From assembly GCA_039111635.1 (NCBI GenBank), contig JBCAQO010000002.1, positions 1,984,001 to 2,048,000 of the forward strand: 64,000 nucleotides of DNA, written 5' to 3'. The notes beneath the pieces are model-generated. The model was not told the origin of the DNA. It searched no databases and worked only from the letters and a program-made list of their open reading frames with translations. Source of the DNA: Heterobasidion occidentale. Taxonomy: Eukaryota > Basidiomycota > Agaricomycetes > Russulales > Bondarzewiaceae. The translations under genes were made by a program, and so were the position numbers. Shown piece after piece: positions 33,999 to 45,585 of this stretch (its first letter is position 1; every line of letters starts with the position of its first letter).

Positions 33999-36900
33999 AT
34001 GATGGACGTGTACGATGCTCAAATGCTGGACTACTCGGACATAGACGTCCAGATGTATACCACTGTCTCCTCCCCAAAGCCATGGCCTCATATTGAAGCA
34101 ATAATGGAAGACGACGTCAATCCCCACCCTCTTGCAATCACTGCGACTCCTCACCCTCACCAGGAAGACGTAGAAATCGACATGGAGCCCGAGTATACCG
34201 ACACCGTCGAGTATGAGATGGCTGATGATGGCGATTTTTCTGTCCCCGGTGGCGGCGAGTTGGTAGACGTCGATCTCTACGACGCTTCACTGATCCCTGA
34301 AGCAGATATCACCGATGCATCTGCCGTACCTCTGTACGATTCATCGTCTATGCTTCCGCTTGAGAGATCGATGGGCGAGCAGATCGTCCCTTCTTCTTCG
34401 GAAAGTGCAGACTCACTAGCCCCAGCTCCTGCGGAGCCAATCATAGGCCACACGGATATTTCCCCGCCGCAGACTGAAGTGGCCACCGTTCATCAGCCTG
34501 ATCCTTCCAAAGCCGATCTCTCGCGCATCATACCCCATATTGAAGAATCAGGAGAAGCCATCTTTCTTCCCGAAAATCAAACTGAGATTCAGCCTCCGTA
34601 GTCGAGTCGGAAACTATCCAACCACCATCTGGCGAATCAGCACAGCAGAACGGTGTTGATGAACATCCTGTCCTGCACCAACCTGGTGACGACATACCCG
34701 AAAATGGCCACATATCGCTTGATGAAGAGCATGTTCATGCTTCCTCATCTGAACTGCCGGAAAGTGAGGCCGAGCCTTCCACCCATCTCTCGGAGCATCT
34801 GGCGGCTCCCCCATCACACACTGAGGATCACGACGCACAAGCAACCCTTCAAACCGACCCCGAGACTGATTCGTATGCTGAAGCCGCGATTGGCGACGAG
34901 CTCACTGACGATGTTGACCCCCACGAGATCTCTGAGGGTGTTTACATTGACCCTCCACCCCCAGTTCTTTTGGAGCTCCCGTCATCTTCGGAACAACTTG
35001 AGTGCTGTCTTTTCAATGCTCCCGCTTCAAGCCACCAGAGCCCACGTCCTGGCAGTCCCCAAGAAGACCAACAACGCTTTGCAATTCTTCTTCAGCAAAG
35101 ACCAACTTTGTACTATGAACGTTTATCAGACGTTTTTGCCGCCTTGCGCCAGGAGGAGCGTATTCAACGTATCCACGAGTTCGCGGAGGGCGAAATGGTT
35201 TTGGATGCGTACGATATAAAGCTTGTGATTTCTGAAGTCAGTCGCCTGTTTTACTATCAAATCATCCATTCAATCGGATTCACCTCCCCACACAGGACAA
35301 CATATATGCGCGTGAAGTAACTTTACATGACTTGAATGTTTTGCATGACGGCTCAGATTTAACCGGCCCCCTTCGCCTTCGTCTCTCATCCGTCGTACCA
35401 AGGTTTATTGACCGTTACCGGTCACTCAGGGATCAAATCGACAGACTCAACCTCGCAGATGATGGAGGCCATGTCTATAATCCCATACCTGAGCACGAGT
35501 ATTATGAGCCTCGTAAGTGTGGCTCACTCATATTCACCATGTATTGTCCCTCATGCTGGTTATAGCTCCAAATAGCGATCACCCTCAACTTCTGCACGCG
35601 CATGAAGAGGAGTATCCAGAGCTTTTTGAAGATGACGATCAAGAGGGTGATCAAGAAGGTGATCAAGAAGGTGATCAAGAAGGCGACAATGACGCGCATG
35701 AAGAGGAGTATCTAGAACTTCTTGAAGATGACGATCAAGAAGGTGATCAAGAAGGCGACAATGACGCGCATGAGGACCAAGGCGACGCTGAAGCACACCC
35801 GTTGGAACACGACACACCTGCGGAGGCCGAACACCAAACACGGGATGAAGGTGATATCTCGTATCAATCGTCAGAAAAATCTGGCTTCCACGAAGTTGTG
35901 GTCGAGGAGGCTGGCGCACTCGAGCAAGAAGGCGGCGATGAAGGCTTGGCTGCTGCTACTTCTGCCGAGATCACGACAGTCGATGACGAATTGGACTCCT
36001 CAGTCATTCATCACACCGCTGACACTGATGTTGTTGTCGCCGGAGATCTCGAGAGGACAAAATATGCGGAATACTCCGAACCTCATGAGGATGATGAGGC
36101 GACGGGCGAAGCTCCACTTACTGAGCCTACAGACGAAGAAGCCGTTCTTCTTGAGTTTCAGGATCATCTAGCAGAATACGTCGACGCGCCTCTGGAGACC
36201 TCCCCAGAAGAGCTTCCAGTCTCCTCTGTTGACGTCGTAGGCGATGAACTCGCTGAGCCGCATACGGACCTTGCATCGAATGCAGCTGAAGTACTAATTG
36301 ACGGTAATAGACTTTGGTATTCGCCCTGGCATATCCAGTCTTTGTCTTATTCAGCATTCACTATAGATTATCAGCATGATGGACCTTACTCTGACCATGA
36401 AGCAGAGGATGATGGTGACGACTTCGGAGAATATTTCGAAGGTGACTAATCATCGTTTTCGTTCCATGCTTCGGATCTGATGACATTATGCAGACGATCA
36501 AACTGATGAAACCGCCAGTGGGACTGGGGCACGTTCTGTAGAATCAAATCACAGCGCAACTGTCGGCCAACATACAGACGTGCTAATTTATGCAGATCGT
36601 GAAACTGGTATGTACTCCTACTCAGATGAGCAACTAAACCCTCATATATCGCCTCAGACTTTACAGCGAATTTTGTCGATGATATTGGCCAATCAGGTGG
36701 GCTTGACGAAGACTGGCAGGAAGACGCTTCGGAGCTTCAAGTTTGGGGCGAGACATTTGATGATGGTGATGGTGATGATGATGATGATGAGCTCCAAACA
36801 GATGGAGAGCCAGATACATTATCCACGGATGCTTCGACACTATCCAGCAAAATGTCATCAAAAAGAGGATTTGATGAAGTTGATCCAGAGGCTGCAGTAG

Positions 36901-37005
36901 AATCAACGAGCGAAAGGGATTCATCACCCAGTAAGTCTCATGTGATTATTCGTTTCATTGAAGCTGACCATCACGAAAAAAACAGAACGTGCGAGGATTC
37001 AATAA
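33999..37005 (+). CDS. Large acidic protein with a conserved core, 891 aa
   Basis: Exons 33999..35236, 35296..35512, 35566..36303, 36367..36441, 36494..36607, 36658..36930, 36986..37005; one base seems missing near 34600. Most of the protein is disordered and very acidic. The ordered part lies around 35060-35480: R-F-A-I-L-L-Q-Q-R-P-T-L-Y-Y-E-R-L, F-A-A-L-R-Q-E-E-R-I, L-D-A-Y-D-I-K-L-V-I-S-E-D-N, T-L-H-D-L-N-V-L-H-D-G-S-D. I have the impression this block is conserved among fungi but cannot name it. A D-Q-E-G-rich tandem repeat follows (35598-35765). The last residues, S-P-K-R-A-R, look like a nuclear localisation signal. A chromatin- or histone-binding role is only a guess from the acidity. 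Confidence 0.7.
35598..35765 (+). repeat. In-frame tandem repeat within acidic gene
   Basis: Two units of 96 and 72 bp, each starting GCGCATGAAGAGGAGTAT and containing a run of GATCAAGAAGGT 12-mers, and then the start of a third unit. The lengths differ by two 12-mers. All units stay in frame (E-E-E-Y-x-E-L ... D-D-D-Q-E-G-D-Q-E-G), so copy-number change would not disrupt the protein. Confidence 0.85.
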
Positions 37006-37636
37006 CTGTATAAGTCTCCGCAGAAGATGCTCGTAGTCCGGGTATCGTTCCTCGAATCTTCTGGCAGCCACGACTATGTCCCGACTGGAGCCCTGGTCCA
37101 GCAGCCAGAACTTCATTCCACCTTCAGCATTTTTGACCCACGCAGTATTCAAGGTATAGGTGCATATTTCCCGCAATTATTACCCAGCATTTTTCCGGTT
37201 TGTTTTGCTTTATCGTATTGGACCACTGACCTTTTCAGCATATCTTGCGGCGGACCTATCCGCCATTGTTATTTCGACTCGTTGGGAGTGGATGGTGTGC
37301 TAGTGTAGTGTTTGGCTGGTCAGGTGTGCAGGTTCAAGCTGTTCGTAGGCTGGCCATCTGCATCATATCTGCGAGGATAAGGTTCAAAAGGCAATGCTCG
37401 AGAAGTAAAATATTGATATATTTCATTGTCGGGTTTGTAAGCTTAGTAGCACGCACAGTTCTCATCTTGCAAAATCCGACTTGTGTGCGAAGCGTCAAGC
37501 AGCGAGACGCGTTTTCAAAGCCCGACTGACGCGGTCACGATGTGTGTACCGTCCGCCACTGACGCGCCGTTGATTGACTTTCAGCCTGTCCTCGTCGTCT
37601 TCTTCCTTCCTCTATCAAGACCGTAAGCAATACATC
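37006..37636. other. Intergenic, includes ECO1 promoter
   Basis: From 37006 to about 37500 nothing is recognised. The last 130 bp hold three ACGCG sites (listed separately) and a segment similar to an SPT16 exon. Confidence 0.5.
37507..37566. promoter_or_regulatory. Three ACGCG (MCB-like) sites before ECO1
   Basis: ACGCGT at 37507-37512, ACGCG at 37529-37533 and at 37562-37566. The second and third lie in the contexts CCGACTGACGCGGT and CCACTGACGCGCCGT, which recur almost exactly upstream of SPT16. The last site is 75 bp before the ATG; the SPT16 counterpart is 71 bp before its ATG. This fits MBF control at G1/S. Confidence 0.6.
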
Positions 37637-37825
37637 ATGAACAATCGGAAATCCAAGCATCCGAAAATTCTTGAAGCCTCCCCCTCTCTCGTATGTACAT
37701 CAAATGGTGATGCCATTGGTCATACGTCTGATTTCATACAGATCGGTCATGCTCTGCAACCAGACGATGCTCGTCAAGAGCTATCATTCGGGAGTGTTCC
37801 TTCCCGCGTGAAGGCTCGACTGCAG
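37600..37825 (+). other. SPT16-like segment forming the ECO1 5' end
   Basis: The text from the codons just before ECO1's ATG through exon 1, intron 1 and the start of exon 2 aligns with SPT16 at about 49340-49558. Both read M-N at the start, E-A-S-x-S at the exon end, and E-L-S-F-x-x-V-P-x-R-x-x-x-R-L-Q after the intron. The introns (37691-37741 and 49421-49474) also align, sharing GTATGT, TCAAATG, TCAT and TCTGATT in order. This suggests a partial duplication that kept the intron. Confidence 0.65.
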
Positions 37826-38866
37826 ACTTATGGCTCACGGCCAAAGAGGCCATCTCCACGCTCTTCTTCCCCCTCTGATCTATCTTCATCGCCTCCCAGG
37901 TCATCTCTTAAACGACCTCTCAGCGAACATATCTCTTTCACGAACACACAACCCGCCAAGCGACCTCGTCCGCACCTTCGCACGCCTATGCTGATCGAAA
38001 GTCCAAGTCTAAGACCAAGCAAGAGGCCAAACCGAAGTCGCTCACACAACTGCACTTCAGCCTAGACACTACTGTCCTCCGAACATGCTCGCTCTGTGAT
38101 CTGACCTATACTAAGGGCGCTCCTGACGACGAGAACCTGCACAAGGCACACTGTATCCGAGTTCAAAAGGGCATGGAATGGGGCAAGGACGAGGATAAGG
38201 AGTGCGTAAAGGCCGGTGTGCGGGAGGTGGCTTCTGGAGTGAAATTGAAGGATGGGAAGAAAGGGAGGATCGTTTGTTTCAAAGCCGACGTCGGGGGCAA
38301 GATTGGCTCAAAGGTCAGAACTTCCACCCTTTAGCACGTTCCGACATTAAAGGTTGATCCTACTATGCTAGCTCTCTCTTCTTATGGAAACAATCAGCCT
38401 GACTCTGTCGTCCCCGCCATTACCAGATGATGTCTTGCGCGTATCTAAAATATATCTCTTCCTCATTCCCTCTATCACCTCACCCTCACGCGAAAAGATC
38501 ATTGGTTGCGTGATCGCTCAGCGAATCTCCACCGCGATGGCTATTGTCTCTTTACACGACTACGCATCCGACCCACATATCCCCCCACCCACAGCAACAC
38601 TCGTTCCTGTCGATACGAGTACAGGGCTCTTTTGCGATCCAGCACCTCTTTCTACTCCTCTTGGGATCCCCCGTCTATTTGTTCCATTGGCCTACCGGAG
38701 ACAAGGTGTCGCGTCGCGCCTCCTCGATGCTGCCACTGCAACATCTATACACGGGTGTAAGCTTGACCCCCACAAAGGTGAAGTCGCGTTCACTCAGCCG
38801 ACGGGGTCCGGGAAGGCTGTAATGGACAGTTGGGGAGCAGGTGGAGTTAGAATCTATCAGGAATGA
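37637..38866 (+). CDS. ECO1: Sister-chromatid cohesion acetyltransferase ECO1
   Basis: ECO1/CTF7 acetylates cohesin SMC3 during S phase to establish cohesion. Exons 37637..37690, 37742..38313, 38372..38866; one base seems missing near 38000; about 373 residues. A basic, Ser/Pro-rich N-terminal region includes R-P-K-R-P-S-P-R-S-S-S-P. It is followed by Q-L-H-F-S-L and a C2H2 zinc finger (C-S-L-C-D-L-T-Y ... H-K-A-H-C). The C-terminal GNAT domain has I-P-R-L-F-V-P-L-A-Y-R-R-Q-G-V-A-S-R-L-L-D (acetyl-CoA loop) and the ECO1-specific P-T-G-S-G-K-A-V-M-D-S-W-G near the end. The first 35-45 residues resemble a piece of SPT16 and are not expected of this family. The first intron is 51 nt with no stop, so it could also be retained in frame. 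Confidence 0.9.
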
Positions 38867-39241
38867 TTTCGGAAAGCGACGGATGCGATATTTCATGTTT
38901 CCTTGTGTGTATCTAGCTGGTGACTTTTTCTCTTAACATTTATGTCTTTCGTAGGATAGGGTAGTGATATTTTTGCTCCGGCAATTCATGATACATCGAC
39001 GTGTACTCGCTAAATGACTTCAGTCGGGCTCGAACTGGGCTCGATTGAACAGTACTTGAAGCCTCGGAAGTGAGAGAGATAAGATAAACGCGTGGCTTTA
39101 GCGCTCGTGGAATATCCTTCTGCTCAACTTGTCTTGCACTCAGTACTCTACATCCATGAATCTCTGGTCGTGACTTCTGGCCTTTTCGAAAGCGTAGCGA
39201 CCTGAAGACTGAATAAAGGGATACATACTCCGCAGTCCATC
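38867..39241. other. Intergenic, RPC82 promoter
   Basis: A 375-bp interval between two plus-strand genes; no feature recognised. Confidence 0.5.
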
Positions 39242-41390
39242 ATGGCTGACGCAGATACCGCTCGCCTATGCGTGCAAATTGTTCACTCCCACTTCGGCCC
39301 GTTAACCTCGTAAGTGCGCTATAAGACCTCGCCAAGATTCTCATAGACATTGACATTCGATAGGCTATCGTATCCACTCTACTTGCGCGAGGTCGACTAA
39401 ATCTGCAACAGCTAGTTCGCTACTCCAGCCTTAAATCGCGGACGGTACGAGCTGCCATCCTCGTACTGGTCCAACATAATGTACTCTGGCACGCACAATC
39501 CGACGATGAAGGGGAGGTGTTTGAGGTCAATATCGAAGAATGCTTGATGAGGCTGCGATTTGGCAGATACGTCTGGCAGGCGGAACAGTTGTTTGGCTCG
39601 GCGGTGAGTGTTTAGTCTGACTGAGCTCGACGGTTGTTGATACGCTCGTTCACAGGGCGCGGACGTTGTCCAAGTTATTTTGGATCATGGAAAACTTCGG
39701 CCACCAGATATCATGTCCCACTTATCGGTCTATGATCCGAAAGGTATCGTTAACATGCCATTCACCCTACCGTCCGCCACACTCACATCAACGTCAAGGT
39801 ATCGCCGTATACACTCAGGCGCTTTACAAGCTTGTAGTGAGCTCATATCTGAAACCATCTACTCTCCTGTCACACATTTCCCCACGAGATAAACGTCTCA
39901 AATACGAAGCTGAGGAAAAGGCCAAGATATCGGGGTTTCCCACCGCGAAAGAGCTGCGCCAGTCAAAAGAAACAGCAGAGGCACGTCTAAAGCGAGAAGA
40001 AGAAGAGGCTGAGAAGGTCGGCTTGGTGAGTGCTCTCTTTATCACAGTTTGAAGCACGATTGATTTGAGCTGGTTCAGAAACGGAAAGCAAAAGATCAAC
40101 TGCGCAAATCCTCCAAGGTTTGGTTCTTGGCGATTCCACAACAGTCGATTCTAATCTCGAATTTTAGCGCAGCGCAGTAGAGGAGGAGGTTGTCGATGTG
40201 AGTCTTGTAGCCCCACTGTCTGTGCATTGCCTTGACAGCGTCACTAGGACAGCGTGTATTTCCGAGTGAACTACGAGAAATTTAATATTCACATACGGAA
40301 TAAGGTACGTTGGAATCCCCAGGCAATACCGATATCCACCAACATTCCGTCTAGTTAATAGAGGCCGCCGCAAGGGAACGCTTCAACGACAGTGCTGCAC
40401 TAGTTGTGCGCGCTGCCCTAAAGTCAACAGAAAGCAAGCAAAAGTCTGTCCTGGATGCACGATCAGGTACGTCACGACTCCTAGTCTGATACTTATCTTT
40501 CTACAAGTCGATTTGTCGCTGCAGACGCGACCACAATCGCCAATGTCGCTGCGAACCTATCGGACGATGACGACCTGGCTTCCGGCCTAGCATTGTCGTC
40601 TTCCAAAAAGCCCAAGACCATGAACCTGATCAAAAAGTACCTCGGCATGCTTGCTTTCGCGGATAATCCGACCCCAGCGGGCAGAGCTGCCTGCTTTATA
40701 TCATCTGTGGGTTCCAAGTACTATGTAGAATTCGAAGTCATCGAGAAGAGGTTGCGAGGCGTGTGCTTGAGGCTGTCGCGAGAGAGCGACATGGCGATGA
40801 CGCTGTAAGGGTTCTGCGGTTATTGTTGGATACAGGGAAGATGGACGAGAAGCAGGTACGAGTCGGAAATGACGCTTCCCCCGCCTACCAGTCCTCATGT
40901 ACGCACTAGATCTCCAAAATTGCCATGATGGCTCCTAAAGACGTTCGGCCGCTGCTGGGCGCTCTGTCTGCTGAATCTCTGGTTAGCATCCAGGAGGTCC
41001 CAAAAAGTGCAGATCGCAATCCAACTCGAACATTTTATCTTTGGTACATCTTTGCATTTTATCCGGACCCAGACCATTGACTCATCATATCATAGGTATG
41101 TAGATTTACAGAAGGCATCTTCGGTATTACTTGTGAATCTGTACAAGACGCTGTACAACATCGGCATGCGGAAGCGGGCAGAAGAAGAGGAACCGGCTGT
41201 GAAGGCTGTCCTCGAGAAGCGGGAGCGGGTGGACGTCAGTTTAGACGAAGGCTTACTGACCAGAAATGAGCGGGAAGTTCTGGCGGAATGGGAGGGGAAG
41301 CGAGAAAGGTTGACGGTTTTGGAGGGTCGCGTCGAGGAAGCTGTGTTTATTCTTCGAGACCTCGGTCCTCTAGGCAATGATGATGCATGA
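39242..41390 (+). CDS. RPC82: RNA polymerase III subunit RPC3 (RPC82)
   Basis: RPC82 is the winged-helix subunit of the Pol III heterotrimer RPC82/34/31 that works in initiation at tRNA and 5S genes. The protein starts M-A-D-A-D-T-A-R-L-C-V-Q-I-V-H-S-H-F-G-P-L. It continues with the winged-helix blocks L-L-A-R-G-R-L-N-L-Q-Q-L and A-I-L-V-L-V-Q-H-N-V-L-W. The typical F-E-V-N-I-E-E-C-L-M-R-L-R-F-G-R-Y is present. The C-terminal part has F-Y-L-W-Y-V-D-L and a Lys/Glu-rich coiled-coil (R-K-R-A-E-E-E-E-P). There are about 11 short exons with introns near 50 nt. Two bases seem missing, one at the first splice junction near 39363 and one near 40757. The ATG at 39242 is the only plausible start. Confidence 0.9.
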
Positions 41391-41582
41391 CGCCGTTGGG
41401 TCAGAAAGTCGGAAAGAAGACTGGTGGCAGTCAGTAGACCTCGCCTCGATGACCTCGGACGTTTCCGACTGGCCGATCCCGATGTGGATCTGTTGTCGTA
41501 AACAGCCTGCATTAAAAGTCACCTCGCATTTCTTATCCGCTCAACCCGAATATCCCATACTGTCCACCCTCGACACGTCGAA

Positions 41583-44152
41583 ATGGGCACTCGCGAACGG
41601 GATGTAGAATTCGGGAAGGATATAAACACGAAGATGCGAGCAGCAGGCGTTGCTCCGTCATCTACCCCCGTCGAATCATCGGAGTCATCCCTCATACAGT
41701 CTCGCTCGTGCTGCTCAAAACGTTCCTTCACACTCACACAACTCGTCGCAGCATTCGCCACGGGAGGCTTAGCGTGCATTCCATTCAATACGCGGCTTCG
41801 GTGTGTTCCCCGTCTAGTCCCACCCGCACAACATCGGGAGACTCGGTCAACGTGCTTGCACCCCCTTATGTCGGCTCCACCCAAGTACACAACTGGCCGC
41901 CCCCATCACCGACCAACGACTACCCAACGCTATTTCCTACTAATATCGGCCACGCAGGTGTCACGCCAACTGGCGCTGAGGCTGCCCTTATCGCCACGGC
42001 TCCTTCATATCCCATTCACACTGGTGCACCTCAACTTGTTGCTCCAGCCTCCTTACACGCTGGAGGGACCTAGCAAAGGGAGCAACAAGTCGTTCGATAT
42101 ATTCAAATCATGGGGCAACTTGTCTCCGTGGTACAGTGTAGAGAAAGGCGCGTTTGGAATTGACTCAGGGCCCGAGGCTCCGGAAGGCTGCAGTGTCACT
42201 GGACTGCACTTCCTCCACCGCCACGGGGCTAGATACCCGACTTCATGGGGTGCGTCACTACTACTGTGTGCGCGTCTATGCATGTGCTGACACGGAGACG
42301 TATGCTTCAGCTGCGTATGGCGGGCCTGCAGCTCTAGCAGGCCGTTTACACGAGAGTGCCGCTAACTGGACTGCCAAGGGCGAGTTGGGATTTCTCAACA
42401 GCTGGTATGTTCTTCAAAACTGTTCTTTACTATTCAACTCTGTCTGATACCTCTACAGGACCTATAAACTGGGCGAGGAAGGTATGTCAATTCTTTCGAG
42501 GCGAGAATTATGCTTCCCTGACCCATTCAGTCCTCACGCCGTTTGGAAGGCAACAGCTATGTGAGACAAATTATTACGTTGATCACACCATGAATGCTAA
42601 ACCGATTTTTCGAAGTCGATCTCGGCATCTCCATTCGTTTGAAGTATGGATTCTTGCTCGAGGTATAGGTTTCATCCTGCGAATCCGCTTCGGATGCTAA
42701 TGTGCATCAATAGAATTTCAAAGATTCACTCCCCGTATTCCGCACGGAATCTCAGTCAGTAACTGAGAAACTCACATACGATATATTGGCTTACACTGAA
42801 GCTACGCAGAGATCGTATGCTCACTTCCGCTCTCAACTTTGCGAGTGGGTTCTTTGGTATTCCTTATGAGGACAAATACCTTCAAAGCATCACTATTGAA
42901 GACCCTGGGGTTCGTAGTCTTACTATTTGTGTCCATCACATCTGAACAATTAGCGCAACTAGTTCAACAATACATTGTCTCCTTACAAGACGTATGTACA
43001 CAATCATTATTCCGTTATCTCAGCGCTTACCTCTATTGATACAGCTGCGACAACACCAATGACCGCTCCAAAGCTGACCGTGGGACTCCTTTCGTGAAGG
43101 AATGGGCTGCCATCTATCTGCAGGATGCACGCGACCGTCTACAAGCTCAGATTGATGGCTACAATTTGACGATTGAAGATGTTTACACTATGCAACAGAT
43201 GTGTCCCTATGAGGTGAGAATGAATTGTTTGACCTTCCGACGTTGGTCCCATCGCTTTGCATGCTATTAGACGGTCGCTATCGGCTATTCAACGTTTTGT
43301 GGGCTCTTCACCCAAGAAGAGTGGGAGGGCTTTGACTATGCGTATGTCCATTGTTTTTCTTTGTTCACAAGTGGCCTTCTTACACACATCATTATAGGAT
43401 GGATATATACTTTTGGTAAGAATCTTGACCGCTTTGCACGCTACGTTGACGCCTGACAAACTTGTAGGTATAACTCTGCGTTCGGTTCTCCCGTTGCCCG
43501 TGTGCAAGGGATCGGATACATTCAGGAATTGGTGGCCCGTCTCACGCATACGCCAATCGAAATACACAATAGTTCGACCAACGCAACACTTGATGACAAC
43601 CCCGTTACTTTCCCACTCGATCACAGCTTCTACGTGGATGCCACTCACGAAGTTGTTGTCCTGAACAGTGAGTAAATCTAGCAGAGAGTGCTCCCTCGAG
43701 TCTTTGATCATGGTTCGTTGTTCAGTCATCACAGCTCTCAACTTAACGTCGTTCGCCGCATCTGGCCCCTTGCCGTCCGACCACATCCCGAAGCACAGAA
43801 CTTTCCGAGTATCAGAATTGGCTCCCTTTGCCACCAACATCCAATTCCAGCGTAAGATGCAATTCTACGTGGTGGCTGTACTTGCGCTGACATCTATCTA
43901 GTTTTGTCATGCGCGGCGAAGGATACGGACCAGATCCGCGTGATAATTAACGATGCCGTTGCCCCTCTAACAGGAATTCAAGGATGCCCCTCAGACCAAG
44001 ATGGCATGTGCCCTGTGAACGCCTTCACAGAGGCACAGAAGACGATCATCGCCAACACCGATTGGAATTGGGCCTGCCATGGAGATTGGGACGTCCCGGC
44101 TGGGCAAGAGTGGAACACCACGACAGGTGACGCACCGGGGGTCAAGTGGTAG
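41583..44152 (+). CDS. Histidine acid phosphatase, phytase-like
   Basis: A branch-2 histidine acid phosphatase, which hydrolyses phosphomonoesters at acid pH through a phosphohistidine. The catalytic motif is H-R-H-G-A-R-Y-P-T (coded near 42220), and the proton-donor region is D-A-T-H-E (near 43640). Many N-glycosylation sequons (N-S-S, N-A-T, N-L-T) indicate a lumenal or extracellular domain. The N-terminus is unusual for a secreted phytase: about 45 polar residues, then a hydrophobic span (L-T-Q-L-V-A-A-F-A-T-G-G-L-A), suggesting a type II membrane anchor. About 14 exons; one encodes only M-D-I-Y-F (43399-43416). Frame corrections near 41790 (-1) and 42068 (+1, in a GGAGGG context). Final residues W-N-T-T-T-G-D-A-P-G-V-K-W. 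Confidence 0.85.
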
Positions 44153-44428
44153 CTTCACAGGTCTAGGCGGATTATCGAACATTACATACACTACAGTATA
44201 AACGTGAGACTACGAGCGTGGTAATACTTTGTGAATGATTCCACTTGTCTCGATTGGTTTGCGTTTGCGCTTGAGCGCTGCTCGACATAGCCCCCACAGC
44301 CCCCACCGTGACATTTATGAGCTCTGATACTGGCAATTTGGCATTTTTGCGTCTTGTGGCTATGTCCTCGTTTCACCGCCCTCGTCAGCACTTTGACAAT
44401 CAAAACGTCCTTAAAGGCCCTGTTCCTC

Positions 44429-45585
44429 ATGTTCGACGGCCTCAAGCTGAAATTTCGTCGTTCTGAATCCATGAGCACCCTAGCGCCTACCTCACCGCCC
44501 GCCTCGAATCTGTCTACATCCATGGCCAACGTGCATATCGACTATGGCGATCATGTGCCGCCTCACCCCGGTGCACGTTCTGGCTGGACGCGATTCGTGT
44601 GCATCTCGGATACACATTCGCATATCGTCCCTGTGCCCCCAGGAGACGTTCTTATCCATGCAGGAGACTTGAGCAGCTGGGGAACTTTGAAACAGCTAAA
44701 GACTACCATCGACTGGTTGATGACTCTGCCCCATCCAACGAAAGTGTAAGTGAACAAGCGCTTTGTATGACGAGGGCATTCAATATTCAACTACCACGCC
44801 AGAATCATTGCAGGGAACCATGATGTACGTCTTTCCCGCCTATGATCATGAAAGACATTGACTCATAGTGTATCAGTTATGTCTGGATAGAGCATGGGTT
44901 GAAGGCAGCAGTTCTCATCGTGTACAAAGCACCATAACTTCAGAAGTGAGTATTGAATCGAATGAATTGAAGTATGGGCTTTATAAGACAGCTTTTAAGG
45001 ATGCGGAAGAAGCGCGTACTATGATAAGGAGTCAGGCCGTCAGAAATGCCGGAATACACTACCTGGAGTATGAATCTCTAGAAGTTCGAACATCGTCAGG
45101 GAAGGTTTGGAAAATCTACGGTTCGCCAGTGAGTTCGGAACCTCGTGTCCATCATGATTAGAGATTGACCACTCGCTTCAATACGTAGGCTTGCCCACGG
45201 TTCGCGCCTGGATGCTTTCAGTATACAACCAAGGATGAAGCAGAAGGTCCGTGACGAAATTATAGGTCCTTCATAGAATGACGACGTTTCTGCATCAGAT
45301 ATATACAGCCAGATACCTCCTGACACAGAGATATTGATCACGCACACACCGCCTTACCATACATTGGATCAGTCCCGCAAAGGTGTCAGAGCTGGCTGCA
45401 AGACTCTGGCGGCAAAGGTGGAGCAGTTGAAGCCATGTAGATTGCATGTCTTCGGTCACATTCACGAGGCCAACGGCGCGCACATGCATCAAGGCAATTC
45501 TGATGAGGGTCTACCCGACAGAGTGTCAGTCAACGGTGCATGGGGAGATCACTCGACCGTCATAGTTGATTTGAAGGATGATTGA
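44429..45585 (+). CDS. Metallophosphoesterase (MPPED/calcineurin-like)
   Basis: Exons 44429..44745, 44803..44824, 44877..45128, 45189..45246, 45299..45585, no correction needed, 311 residues. All metal-binding blocks of the calcineurin-like fold are in order: C-I-S-D-T-H-S (D-x-H), I-H-A-G-D-L-S (GD), I-I-A-G-N-H-D (GNHD), T-H-T-P-P-Y-H and F-G-H-I-H-E (GHxH). The layout matches the MPPED1/MPPED2-like family of fungi and animals, whose substrates are largely unknown (cyclic nucleotide phosphodiesterase activity is reported for some). The start was set at ATG 44429; 44471 would also fit. The second exon is only 22 nt. No signal peptide. Confidence 0.85.
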
